Source of the DNA: Piromyces finnis
Taxonomy: Eukaryota > Neocallimastigomycota > Neocallimastigomycetes > Neocallimastigales > Neocallimastigaceae
Assembly: GCA_002104945.1 (NCBI GenBank)
Contig: MCFH01000061.1
Coordinates: 186,001-250,000, forward strand
Direction: 5' to 3'
DNA length: 64,000 nt
How positions within the stretch are numbered: the stretch's first letter is position 1; each line of letters opens with the position of its first letter. The translations under genes were made by a program, and so were the position numbers. The notes beneath the pieces are model-generated. The model worked only from the letters and a program-made list of their open reading frames with translations. It had not been told where the DNA came from and searched no databases. Shown here one piece after another: positions 24,453 to 34,801 of the stretch.

Positions 24453-25783
24453 ATGGGGGAAGTTCTCAATCTTCCCCTTCTAACTCCAAAATTGATAATA
24501 ACCAAACCCATAGCATCAACAACATAAATGAACAAATCTATGTTGATAATACACGTGATTCCCATAAAACAAAAATTTTTCCATATTCTAAAGAAAAATT
24601 CTCTGACTCTTTGGTGGATGATCCAATCAATGAAAAAGATAAGGATTACGTTACACGTGATCACGTGACAAATATAATCGATGATAAGGATATCTAAAAC
24701 CTTATTTATGCCTTCAAGAGAAAAAGTTCTGAAGAAAGTGATGAAAATGAAGATGATGATCACGTGACTCAGTCAAAGAAAAATAAACTTCGAGAAAATC
24801 CATTACCAATACACACAAAGGCCACTCAGATGAAAGAACAGCAAGAAATTCGAAATGAGAAAAATTCAAATTTTCATACCACTACTTCCCGCCTAGACAT
24901 CTTAGACCCCTCGGCAATTGCAGGCAAGAATATTTCTTCAGCTAAGAAGATAAACAAAGAAGCCAGAAATAAAAGAAGAATTGGTCCAGACATACCAAGT
25001 AAACAAGATGAATTAGAAGAAGAAGTTACAGATAGTAAAAAATCTCCAAAAAGCAACTATTACGACTTCTTACGCTCTATCGTCATGCTGGGCAAAAATA
25101 AAGAATACAATATTTTTGATGCCCTAAATAATACAAATACTGGTATCTCTTTTGCGTAATTACTTGCAGTCAGTCCTATCATCAGAAGACTTTGTGCTAA
25201 AGGTTTAAAGCCTGATCCAAATGACGTTAGGAAAATAAACGCCATTCAAAATATGGATCTTAATGATGATGATATTAATTCATTTATTAATATCATAAAT
25301 AAAAATAATGAAAACAATGATGATGCTGATAATGACGATGATGATAATATCAATATAGCAAATAATGAAATTAATGTCATTAACAAAGTTAACATTGCAT
25401 CTGTCATTGGTTCAATTGATAATAACATTGTCCGAGTTTTAGTTGATACTGGTTCTGACGTTAATGTTATTACTAAATCTTTCTTTAATTTAATTTCAGC
25501 AAATCATAATATTGCACACTTTAAGAGAACTTTCTTTAAATTAGCCAGCAAACAAGTTATTTCAACAAATCAAGCTGTTAATTTAACTCTTAAATTCGGC
25601 GATTTAAAAATCTATGCATTATTCTGGATTCTAGAAGATGAGGATTCATGTTATGATATCATATTAGGTGGTCAATCTCAAAAAGATCATAGATTATACA
25701 TTGATCCTGATGATGATTCTCTCTACATGAAAACATTCATCTGCTATTATGGTTGCTCGTCCTTTAAATTTCAAACAAAATAA
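24401..25783 (+). pseudogene. Pol linker and protease of element H, two stop codons
   Basis: The frame reached by the -1 shift is open from 24401 except for TAA at 24695-24697 and TAA at 25157-25159. The second replaces the Gln of an ITFGQLL-like motif seen in element 1. The linker includes KLRENPLPIHTKATQMK and DPSAIAGKNISSAKK. The protease has a canonical VDTGSDVNVITKSFFNL motif, unlike the DSC of elements 1 and 2. It ends at 25781-25783 without any RT motif. Confidence 0.85.
24443..24477 (+). promoter_or_regulatory. -1 frameshift signal remnant, element H
   Basis: Heptamer T TTA AAT (24443-24449) directly before TAG, a 6-nt spacer, and stem GGGGAAG (24456-24462)/CTTCCCC (24471-24477) with an 8-nt loop. 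The stem sequence differs from elements 1 and 2 while geometry is kept, which argues for selection on structure. Confidence 0.75.
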
Positions 25784-26399
25784 AAATAATATTTCAAATA
25801 TTTCAATTATTCATTATTTCAATCCAATGAATATAAATGAATCTCAATTTAATTCATATGATAATAATATCAAAATTCAAAATTTTAATTCGACTTTTAA
25901 CAATAAAAACAAATTTTTATATTCAATTAAATTTCGACATTTATTCAAATTTAAAAATAAATATTTTTATCCAAAATATCACATTTTTCATTCTAATTTC
26001 AGCAAATTTCCAAAAAGAATTAGAAACGATTCACTTATTAAATTTTCAATTAATAAGTCAAATCTTGTCGGCCGTGATGAGGCAGAAAAAACGCCAATTA
26101 TTCACGAAAAATGCCACAAAATCAAGATATATAAAAATAAAAATAAAATTCAATTTAAATCAATAATTAAATTTCAAAAATATAATTATTTGAATATTAA
26201 TATTAACAGGAAATTAAAATCAAGAAAAAAGCGAAATAAACAAAATGATATAATCAAAAATTCATCAAATAATTCACTTAAAAATATATATTTCAATATA
26301 ATAAAAAGTGTAAAAGAAAATATTTTAAATTCAATTATTTTTAATCTAAAAGATTTCAATTATATCAAATTAGTAACTTCAGTTTTAAAACGACATTAT
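25749..26399 (+). CDS. Unknown basic ORF in element H, split by element D
   Basis: 217 codons from the ATG, overlapping the end of the protease frame. After the D insertion is discounted the frame continues at 47083 for 17 codons to TAA 47134-47136, about 234 residues in all. It is rich in Asn, Ile, Lys and Phe (FNSTFNNKNKFLYSIKFRHL, SRKKRNKQNDIIKNSSNNSL). No RT, RNase H, integrase or other motif is recognised. An open frame of this length is very unlikely by chance at this base composition. It occupies the position where RT and integrase should be. It could be captured host DNA, an accessory ORF, or a decayed gene. Confidence 0.55.
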
Positions 26400-26460
26400 T
26401 GTAACGAATTGTAAGAAATAATAATTATTTCAATCTAAATAATTAATATTTCTTATTAGT

Positions 26461-26736
26461 TTAATAATTTATTTATTTATTTAGTTAAATAATATTTTAT
26501 GCACTTAATTTATTTATTTAATTTATTTAGTTAAATAATATTTTATGCACTTAATTTATTTATTTAATTTATTTAGTTAAATAATATTTTATGCACTTAA
26601 TTTATTTATTTAATTTATTTAGTTAAATAATATTTTATACACTTAATTTATTTATTTAATTTATTTAGTTAAATAATATTTTATGCACTTAATTTATTTA
26701 TTTAATTTATTTAGTTAAATAATATTTTATACATTT
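26461..26736 (+). repeat. 46-bp tandem array in the B 5' LTR, 6 units
   Basis: The unit contains TTAGTTAAATAATATTTTAT and then GCACTT or ACACTT. The 3' LTR has nine units (about 31836-32249). The 3-unit difference accounts for the 138-bp length difference between the two LTRs. Confidence 0.88.
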
Positions 26737-27048
26737 GATTTTTAAATAATATTTATATATAAGAATCCTGTAATTTAATTGTGTATTACTAATTAATTTA
26801 CATATTATATCTAAACACGGATTTACTTTAGGAAATCAGTATTTTAAGGTTTTCCCGATTATTATAATTGGTTTTACTTAAAATTTACACGATGACTAAT
26901 ATGATTAGAATATTGGTCGAAAACTTGTTTAGGTTTTTCTTCTAGTCTTTTCCTAAACATTTAATTTGTTAAGATTAGAACCCATTTATTTAACCTTAAT
27001 TTCTAATAAAAATATAAATAAGACACTCTTGAAATTCTTTAGAAATTC

Positions 27049-27060
27049 AAGAGTTATTAT
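27049..27060 (+). promoter_or_regulatory. Self-primer segment and probable transcript 5' end of B
   Basis: AAGAGTTATTAT is the exact reverse complement of the PBS ATAATAACTCTT (27356-27367). It begins 36 nt after the TATAAATA box, where transcription should start. Confidence 0.72.
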
Positions 27061-27355
27061 TATAAGAAAAATTAATTATAATAAATAACAAATAATTCTA
27101 TTTTAATAAAAAACATATTATTAAAACATAATTTTAATACATCTCACTCTTATCCTCCTTCCCATTTGTGTTTTTGTTGTTTATTATAAATTCTTATAAT
27201 AAACTCGCTAAGTTCTAATCTTAATTCTATATTTAATTTTTTATTATTTTTTTCTTTCTATATACATATAATTTAATATTAAATTTTAATATTGAGTTAT
27301 CAATAAGTAATTATATTGTACTATTTATTATATACATTACAATATAATTACTACA

Positions 27356-27367
27356 ATAATAACTCTT
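27356..27367 (+). promoter_or_regulatory. Self-priming PBS of element B
   Basis: ATAATAACTCTT abuts the 5' LTR with no gap and has no TGG start. It pairs perfectly over 12 nt with 27049-27060. This is the Tf1/sushi self-priming arrangement rather than tRNA priming. Confidence 0.75.
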
Positions 27368-27496
27368 CTCCAACAAACATTGAAAAAAAAAATACACCAA
27401 TCAAAAAAAAAAAAAATTTTTTTTTAAAACCAATCAATCAAACAAGATATATATATATAAAAAAAAAAAAAAATAGAATAAAATATTAAACCAATC

Positions 27497-27532
<36 letters not shown>

Positions 27533-27702
27533 ATAATAATAATAATAATAATAATAATTAGAATTAGAATAATAATAATTAGAATAATAAAAAAAAAAAA
27601 AAAAAATAAAATAAAATAATTATATATTTATATATATTTCCATCACTAATACTATTTTTTTTATATATAATATATTATTTCAATAATATTGGAAAAAATA
27701 AT
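27368..27702 (+). other. A-rich leader of element B
   Basis: Contains several long A runs separated by CCAATCAA and CAATCAAACAAG segments, then AAT repeats. No ORF. Element C has a similar leader with an even longer A run on its sense strand (39961-40008). Such runs are prone to slippage. Confidence 0.7.
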
Positions 27703-30489
27703 ATGGACTACCCCGAACGTAATGAAATAAATATTGCTCAAAATATTAATGAAAAAAATAATGGAGTACAAGATCCCCAAACTTCCAAGCTTATCACAGC
27801 TATTACTGATTTCATTCCTGCTTTTTTTTCCCCTAATGGCATCCTTTCTAAAGAGAATGAAACAAAAAATCCAACAAATATACTTGAAACTTTAATTCAA
27901 AGTGAAGAATTTTTTAAGGAACATCCAGAATCCTTTAGAAATGAAGAATCAAGAACCTCTTTTGTAATCAATAAATTGTCTGGAAATGCAAGAAAATGGG
28001 GACTCTCCCTCTTAATAGATGGAACTATTAAGAAAATAAGCTATGATCAATTTAAGAATCTTCTACTGGATAATTTCGATGTTGGAAGTGAAAGGAAGCA
28101 GAAATATGTGATAATGGAAAAGCTGTGGAAACTTAAGCAACTCCAGTTAGGTAGTGTTGTTGAATACACTATCGAATTTCGAAGGTTGGCTGGACGTCTA
28201 GGATGGCCTGATGAAGTACTAATTGATATAATTGGAAAAGGTCTTGATAATCGTGTTCGTGACGAATTTGATAAGTTAAAAAAACCCAATTCATTATTTG
28301 ATGCAACTAACATAATTATAGGATTAGATAAGAAATGTTATTTAGAAAATTGTCTAAGGGAAAAGAACAGAAATTCTAGAGATAGCAAATCCTATTTTAA
28401 AAGGAGAAAAGAACTAAACAAAATAGAAAAACACTCAAAGCACTTTCATCAAAGGAAAAATAAATTCAAAAATGACATACTCTCTGCAAATTATACTCCG
28501 AATGGGAAGACATCCATTACTACATCATTTTACCTATTTGTAAATGGAAAAAACGTAAAGGTAAATTTACTAATAGATTCAGGTTCTGCAAGAAGTTTTA
28601 TATGTAAGAACTTTGCTAACAATACCAAAATTCAAATTTCTGGACTCTCCTCTCCCATAAACATTCAACTTCCAAACGGAAAGAGTATGACAATAAAGCA
28701 AACTACCAAACCTCTGAAGTTGAAGATAATGGACCATTCAGAGACTTTTGAGTTTTGCATTGCTGACCTCTCTCTTCAAGGTATTAATGGAATTCTCGGA
28801 AGGGATTGGTTATCCTTACACAACCCCTTCATCAATTATAAAACCAATAAAATTTACTTCATCGGTAGTTTCTGTGGGTCTCACTGTCCCTCCTCAAAAA
28901 AGAACAAAATTTTTAGACAATATGATAATATTACTGCTTCCATGGTAGAAGATAAGGAAGCAAATAAGAAAAATAATCTTGATTCTATTATTCCTGATAT
29001 GATCTCTGAGGATGATCTTCTTGATACAGACTTTTGCGCAGCTATGCCTATTGGTGAAGAAACAAATAACAATGATCAGACTAAGTATGTGATAATTAGC
29101 CAGTATTACTCTGACCTTAAATCAGTTTTTGAAAAGAAAGAAGCCGAGAAACTACCACCTCACCGGGAATATGATATTTCTATAGACCTTATCCCTGGTG
29201 GTCAATTATATTTTGGACCAATATACTCCCTCACTGTACCCGAAATGAACACGTTAAAGGAGTATATTAAAGATAATTTAAAAAAGAACTTCATTAGAAA
29301 ATCCAAATCGCCTGCTGGAGCCCCAGTTCTCTTTGTTAAGAAACACGATGGAACCCTTAGATTGTGTGTTGATTACAGACGTCTGAATGCCATCACCATT
29401 CGTAATAGCTACCCGATCCCAAGAATCAATGATCTAATTGAATCTTTTAAAGGCGCTAATATTTATACCCGCTTAGACCTCAGATCTGCATACAATTTGG
29501 TAAGGGTTAAAGAAGGTCACGAATATCTCACTGCTTTCAGGACACCGTTAGGGCATTTCGAATATCTGGTGATGCCTTTTGGATTAAGAAATGCTCCATC
29601 TGTATTTCAACGTTTTGTCCAAGATACCCTTAACAACACCATAGGATCCTTTGTGCAAGTATATCTTGATGATATCATCATCTACTCTTGTTCCCTCCAA
29701 GAGCATATAAATCACGTTCGGATAGTTCTTAAATTACTCCTGGATAATGGATTATACGTTAAGTTGGAGAAATGTGACTTTCATGTTTCTGAAACTACAT
29801 TCTTAGGTTTTACTGTTTCTACTAAGGGTTTGTCTATGGATAAGAATAAGGTTAAGCCAGTATTAGACTGGCCGATACCAAAAAATATTAAGGAATTACA
29901 AAGCTTTCTTGGTCTTTGTAATTTCTACAGAAAATTCATCAAAGATTTCGCTTCTTACATGGAACCTTTGCGTAAATTGCTAAAAAAGGGTAATGAATTT
30001 ATTTGGGATGACTGTGCTGAAAACTCTTTTAATAAATTAAAGGACGCATTTAGAGTCGGAGAAATATTAATCTTTCCTGATCCGGAAAAAGAGTATATTG
30101 TCGAAACCGACGCAAGCGATTTTGCTGTTGGTTGTGTTCTCTCCCAAATCAGCGATCTTGATAATTTATTACATCCAGTTGCCTTCCACTCCAGATCACT
30201 TAACAATGCCGAAACTAATTATACTATATACGATAAAGAACTTTTGGCAATTATAACTGCTTTCGATACCTGGAGACACCATCTGGAAGGTGCTAAGTAC
30301 CCCGTTCAGATAATTACAGATCACAAAAATCTGTTATATCTTAAGAAGCCTCAGCATCTAAACCAAAGGCAGATACGCTGGAGCCTTTTTCTTTCTAAAT
30401 TTGATTTTAGAATTGCATTCAGGCCAGGTTCAAAAAGTGGGAAACCCGACGCGTTATCAAGACGACCAGACTATAAAAAAAAACACTAA
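27703..30489 (+). CDS. Gag-protease-RT-RNase H of element B
   Basis: 928 residues, colinear with residues 1-923 of the intact element C protein. Gag with KLSGNARKWGLSLL and EFRRLAGRLGWPDEV blocks and no CCHC zinc knuckle; protease LLIDSGSARSFIC; RT with RLDLRSAYN and YLDDIIIYS; RNase H with [19 protein letters not shown] and ITDHKNLLYL. The frame runs to RRPDY and then ends a few codons later because an A run (30475-30483) carries one base too many. The integrase frame opens at once in the next phase. The start ATG is the first after the leader and matches the position of the C start. The encoded enzymes lack only integrase. Confidence 0.93.
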   Translation: MDYPERNEINIAQNINEKNNGVQDPQTSKLITAITDFIPAFFSPNGILSKENETKNPTNILETLIQSEEFFKEHPESFRNEESRTSFVINKLSGNARKWGLSLLIDGTIKKISYDQFKNLLLDNFDVGSERKQKYVIMEKLWKLKQLQLGSVVEYTIEFRRLAGRLGWPDEVLIDIIGKGLDNRVRDEFDKLKKPNSLFDATNIIIGLDKKCYLENCLREKNRNSRDSKSYFKRRKELNKIEKHSKHFHQRKNKFKNDILSANYTPNGKTSITTSFYLFVNGKNVKVNLLIDSGSARSFICKNFANNTKIQISGLSSPINIQLPNGKSMTIKQTTKPLKLKIMDHSETFEFCIADLSLQGINGILGRDWLSLHNPFINYKTNKIYFIGSFCGSHCPSSKKNKIFRQYDNITASMVEDKEANKKNNLDSIIPDMISEDDLLDTDFCAAMPIGEETNNNDQTKYVIISQYYSDLKSVFEKKEAEKLPPHREYDISIDLIPGGQLYFGPIYSLTVPEMNTLKEYIKDNLKKNFIRKSKSPAGAPVLFVKKHDGTLRLCVDYRRLNAITIRNSYPIPRINDLIESFKGANIYTRLDLRSAYNLVRVKEGHEYLTAFRTPLGHFEYLVMPFGLRNAPSVFQRFVQDTLNNTIGSFVQVYLDDIIIYSCSLQEHINHVRIVLKLLLDNGLYVKLEKCDFHVSETTFLGFTVSTKGLSMDKNKVKPVLDWPIPKNIKELQSFLGLCNFYRKFIKDFASYMEPLRKLLKKGNEFIWDDCAENSFNKLKDAFRVGEILIFPDPEKEYIVETDASDFAVGCVLSQISDLDNLLHPVAFHSRSLNNAETNYTIYDKELLAIITAFDTWRHHLEGAKYPVQIITDHKNLLYLKKPQHLNQRQIRWSLFLSKFDFRIAFRPGSKSGKPDALSRRPDYKKKH

Positions 30490-31789
30490 TATGAAACCTG
30501 TAACGATATTTAATAATAATGATGTATTTTGTTGCTCAATGAATGATAATATTGACAACCTTATCAGTGCTCAAAAAGGCGACAAATTTTGTCGAAATAC
30601 TTTAAATAAAATTAAATCGAGCTCCGGAAACATTAATAGTTCATTATTTAGTCTTATTGATGGTGTTTTACATTTCCAAAAACGCATCATCGTTCCATCT
30701 TCGCTCAAGGTAAGATTACTTAAATCCTTCCATGATGCTCCAACTAGTGGCCATCAGGGGGTAGATAGGACTTTTGAAAAACTCAAAAGATCCTACTGGT
30801 GGCCTAATATGAAGAAAGATATCTCAAATTATGTTCTTTCGTGTGATGTCTGCAGTAGAGGTAAGATTCGTAGACATAAGCCTTATGGTAAATTATTACC
30901 TCTTCCTATTCCTACAAAACCCTGGGAAGTTATTGGCGTTGATTTTATTGTCTCTTTGCCTCCATCTAAAGATTGTACATGCATCATGGTTGCTGCTGAT
31001 CATCTAACAAAGATGGTTCATCTAGTGCCTTATGCAGACGTCCCCTCTGCTGACCTCACTGCTAAACTCCTATTGTCCCAAGTGTTCAGATATCATGGAT
31101 TTCCTAAAGTAATAGTTTCTGACCATGGCTCTCAATTTTCATCTCAATTTTGGACTTCTTTATGCTCCGCTATTCATGCTAAACCAAGTCTTGCTACCGC
31201 TTTCCATCAACAATCCAATGGACAAATTGAGAGAGCGAATGCTGTCATCGAACAGTATCTTAGATGTTATTGTTCTTCATCCCAAAATGAATGGTGCTAC
31301 TATCTCCCTCTCTGTGAAATGGCATATAACAACTCTATTAATAGATCAATTAATCAAACACCATTTCACGCTAATTATGGATTCCATCCCAATTGCACTA
31401 TTGATTCCCCTCCGATTCTCCTAAAGGATAATGCTTCTGTACTAACAAGAAATTGGGCCTCTCATTTTGACGCACTTCGACAACACCTTATAAAAGCTAA
31501 AGAGGATTTCAAAAAATTTGGTGATAGAAAAAAATCCGTTGGACCCTCTTTACAAATTAATGATTTAGTAATGTTGAGAAGACATTATTTTTCTAACGAA
31601 CCTTCTAAGAAACTTTCCACTCAATATCTTGGACCATTTCGTATTTTGGAGAAGAGGGAAAGAATGAACTACCGCTTGGAATTACCAGAAAACTTACACC
31701 TACATCCGGTATTTCATATATCCCAATTAGAGCCATATATAAATAGTAACGACGATTTGAAGGAACCAGATATAAAAGGGGCAATGTAA
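30401..31789 (+). CDS. Integrase part of element B, frame-separated
   Basis: 462 codons; true coding begins at about 30475. The upstream 25 codons are a shifted reading of RNase H. It holds the zinc finger H..H (SFHDAPTSGHQG) with CDVC, core motifs GVDFIVSLPPS, VSDHGSQFSS and NGQIERAN, and a GPY/F-type C-terminus (QYLGPFRILEKR...HISQLEPY). There is no chromodomain. In element C the same segment is continuous with RNase H, so in B the split is best read as a one-base slippage insertion. A programmed +1 shift cannot be excluded from sequence alone. Confidence 0.9.
   Translation: MILELHSGQVQKVGNPTRYQDDQTIKKNTNMKPVTIFNNNDVFCCSMNDNIDNLISAQKGDKFCRNTLNKIKSSSGNINSSLFSLIDGVLHFQKRIIVPSSLKVRLLKSFHDAPTSGHQGVDRTFEKLKRSYWWPNMKKDISNYVLSCDVCSRGKIRRHKPYGKLLPLPIPTKPWEVIGVDFIVSLPPSKDCTCIMVAADHLTKMVHLVPYADVPSADLTAKLLLSQVFRYHGFPKVIVSDHGSQFSSQFWTSLCSAIHAKPSLATAFHQQSNGQIERANAVIEQYLRCYCSSSQNEWCYYLPLCEMAYNNSINRSINQTPFHANYGFHPNCTIDSPPILLKDNASVLTRNWASHFDALRQHLIKAKEDFKKFGDRKKSVGPSLQINDLVMLRRHYFSNEPSKKLSTQYLGPFRILEKRERMNYRLELPENLHLHPVFHISQLEPYINSNDDLKEPDIKGAM
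31774..31784 (+). promoter_or_regulatory. Polypurine tract of element B
   Basis: AAAAGGGGCAA directly precedes the 3' LTR and overlaps the last codons of pol. Element C has AAAAAGGAGCAA at the same place. Confidence 0.7.
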
Positions 31790-32823
31790 GAAATAATAAT
31801 TATTTCAATCTAAATAATTAATATTTCTTATTAGTTTAATAATTTATTTATTTATTTAGTTAAATAATATTTTATACACTTAATTTATTTATTTAATTTA
31901 TTTAGTTAAATAATATTTTATACACTTAATTTATTTATTTAATTTATTTAGTTAAATAATATTTTATACACTTAATTTATTTATTTAATTTATTTAGTTA
32001 AATAATATTTTATACACTTAATTTATTTATTTAATTTATTTAGTTAAATAATATTTTATGCACTTAATTTATTTATTTAATTTATTTAGTTAAATAATAT
32101 TTTATGCACTTAATTTATTTATTTAATTTATTTAGTTAAATAATATTTTATACACTTAATTTATTTATTTAATTTATTTAGTTAAATAATATTTTATGCA
32201 CTTAATTTATTTATTTAATTTATTTAGTTAAATAATATTTTATACATTTGATTTTTAAATAATATTTATATATAAGAATCCTGTAATTTAATTGTGTATT
32301 ACTAATTAATTTACATATTATATCTAAACACGGATTTACTTTAGGAAATCAGTATTTTAAGGTTTTCCCGATTATTATAATTGGTTTTACTTAAAATTTA
32401 CACGATGACTAATATGATTAGAATATTGGTCGAAAACTTGTTTAGGTTTTTCTTCTAGTCTTTTCCTAAACATTTAATTTGTTAAGATTAGAACCCATTT
32501 ATTTAACCTTAATTTCTAATAAAAATATAAATAAGACACTCTTGAAATTCTTTAGAAATTCAAGAGTTATTATTATAAGAAAAATTAATTATAATAAATA
32601 ACAAATAATTCTATTTTAATAAAAAACATATTATTAAAACATAATTTTAATACATCTCACTCTTATCCTCCTTCCCATTTGTGTTTTTGTTGTTTATTAT
32701 AAATCCTTATAATAAACTCGCTAAGTTCTAATCTTAATTCTATATTTAATTTTTTATTATTTTTTTCTTTCTGTATACATATAATTTAATATTAAATTTT
32801 AATATTGAGTTATCAATAAGTAA

Positions 32824-33952
32824 TGTAAAAGTTTTACTAAACTTATAATTTAATATTAAAATATTAAATTAAATAAAAGGTTAAAAGATAACTAGGTTAG
32901 AAAAAAAAAATGTTTTATTAAAATAATCTTAATTGATTTATAAATGAATAATTAAATTATATATTATGGTTAAAATAATTTCTTTTATTTTATTTAATAA
33001 TATATTGCTAAAATATAATAATAAGATTATTTAGTAGTAATACTCATTAAGTATTAATTATTATTAATAGTTAATAATTTCTAGTTAATAATCTATAGTT
33101 AATAATTTATAGTTAATAATTTAATAATTTATGGTTAATAATTTTTGGTTAATAATCTTTACAAAGATTTTAATTTCATAAACTATTCTAAACTATTTAT
33201 ACTATTTGTAATTTTACATTTAATAATAAAATAACTTTTCAATACATGATTATACTCATAATATATTTTATAATACTTAAACTAAACTTAAGACTTATTC
33301 CTAATTATTAAAAAATAACTATTGTTTATAATATTCATAATATTAATTATTTCTTAATTATAATATAATTCATTGAATATAATATTAATAATTATAATCC
33401 TCTAGTTCAAAGATTATAAATTATGTTATTGAAATAATTATTATAAAATAAAGTTAATTAGTTCCGGAAAATAATTTTAATTTAATTAAACAATAATTTT
33501 TATACTTTGAGTGAATGATTTATGTTTGATATATCAGGGGTGATCATTCTCTGAATAAACAATTAATCATTGCTAACAAAATATCTTTAAATTGGAATAT
33601 CTCGTGAACCAGCAGAGATATTGACCTGATTTTAAGATATGTTGTTTGTCTCGAGCGTGGCTTTCTAACGAACGCAATTATAACCAAAACATTTTTATTC
33701 AAAAATCGTCATTCGTTGAGGAGATACGCGTGTTTTTCCTTATTCCATTTTAACGATAAGGGTTAAAGTTATTTATTATAAAAATTATTAAGGGTTAAGG
33801 TCATATTTTAACCTTTTCTAAATTTTTAAATATTTCTTAATAAAATTTTATAATTTATTTGAAAATAAAATATTTGTTGATTTTGAAATTTCATAAGTGA
33901 TTTCACAATTCCAAGTGATCTTGAAATTGTATTTTCACTAGTATTCGTGACA
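32824..33952. repeat. Solo LTR, family F (copy 2)
   Basis: 1129 bp, TGTAAAAG...TTCGTGACA, flanked by AGTAA (32819-32823 and 33953-33957). The uninterrupted target is visible in the B 5' LTR near 27305-27309. Confidence 0.95.
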
Positions 33953-33992
33953 AGTAATTATATTGTACTATTTATTATATACATTACAATAT

Positions 33993-34782
33993 TGTAAAAT
34001 ATTGTATTAATAGAATAATGTATTTAATACGTATTTAAAATAATGTATAATGCATTAAATTAATGTACCGTAAATTTTATTTTTTAATTACAAAAATTTA
34101 TATCACAATACATTAACATAAATTTATGTAAAATATAATTTTATGATAAGATAAAGTTTTTGATGATAACATAAAATTTTAAATTAAATAAATTTTAACC
34201 AATAAATATTTTAGATAATAAAAAATTTTTTTTATAAACTAAGCCTCAAAATTAGAAATAAATAAATTGAATATATGTTTGAAATATAATCAACCATATA
34301 GTAAATAAATCAAAACTTTATCTTAAGTTTAGAAAATTCTTTAGTAAATAAATTGAATTTAAATAGTTTAATACAAATAATTTCTTTTAGTAAATGTATA
34401 AATGTAAACAATGTAAAATTATAATATTAAAACATGTATATTAGAATTTATTCAATTTATTTAAAAAGTATAAATAAAGAAAATTTTTCAACTATTGAAA
34501 CGATAGTTGGAAAATCGTATAGTTAGTGGTATAGGTTAATTTAGTTTAGATAAATTAACATTAGTTAATAATTAGTTTAGCTTTAATTAATAATTGATTA
34601 CCTAGTGAGGGCTCTGGTAAAATAACCTTCACGGTAAAGTAATCAACGGTTGTTTTAGTTTTAGTTTAGTTTAGTTTAATATAATTTAATAAATAAATAA
34701 AGTTTAATAATAAATAAATTTATAACTAGTGTTAGTTTGATTTAGTGTATACAAACCTGAACTTAGAATAGAATATTTTACA
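33993..34782. repeat. Solo LTR, family E
   Basis: 790 bp with inverted ends TGTAAAATATT/AATATTTTACA, flanked by AATAT (33988-33992 and 34783-34787). The empty site is visible in the B 5' LTR near 27341-27345. No second copy is seen in the window. Confidence 0.93.
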
Positions 34783-34801
34783 AATATAATTACTACACGA
34801 A

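Larger units (their letters stand above)
26410..27355 (+). repeat. 5' LTR of element B
   Basis: 946 bp, TGTAAGAAATA...AATTACTACA. It holds six 46-bp tandem units (about 26461-26736), a TATAAATA box (27013-27020), and an inverted repeat ACTCTTGAAATTCT/AGAAATTCAAGAGT (27024-27053). Confidence 0.93.
26410..34797 (+). mobile_element. Ty3/gypsy element B (Tf1/sushi-like priming), nested in D
   Basis: LTRs at 26410-27355 and 31785-34797; the latter carries solo LTRs F2 and E. Target duplication CGAAT (26405-26409 and 34798-34801 plus 41141). It has a self-priming PBS, an A-rich leader, gag-protease-RT-RNase H, integrase, and an AAAAGGGGCAA polypurine tract. One extra A at 30475-30483 breaks the otherwise single frame. 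It is closely related to element C. Confidence 0.93.
31785..34797 (+). repeat. 3' LTR of element B with two nested solo LTRs
   Basis: Starts TGTAAGAAATA. It is interrupted at 32824-33952 (F2) and 33993-34782 (E) and ends AATTACTACA at 34797. Its own sequence is about 1084 bp, 138 bp longer than the 5' LTR because of three extra 46-bp units. Confidence 0.9.

Noticed and set aside
25837-26166. Second ORF overlapping the unknown H ORF
   Set aside because: Shorter, in an overlapping frame, with low-complexity content.
26461-26736. 46-bp direct repeats resembling a CRISPR array
   Set aside because: Units are contiguous with no spacers, lie inside an LTR, and the host is a eukaryote.
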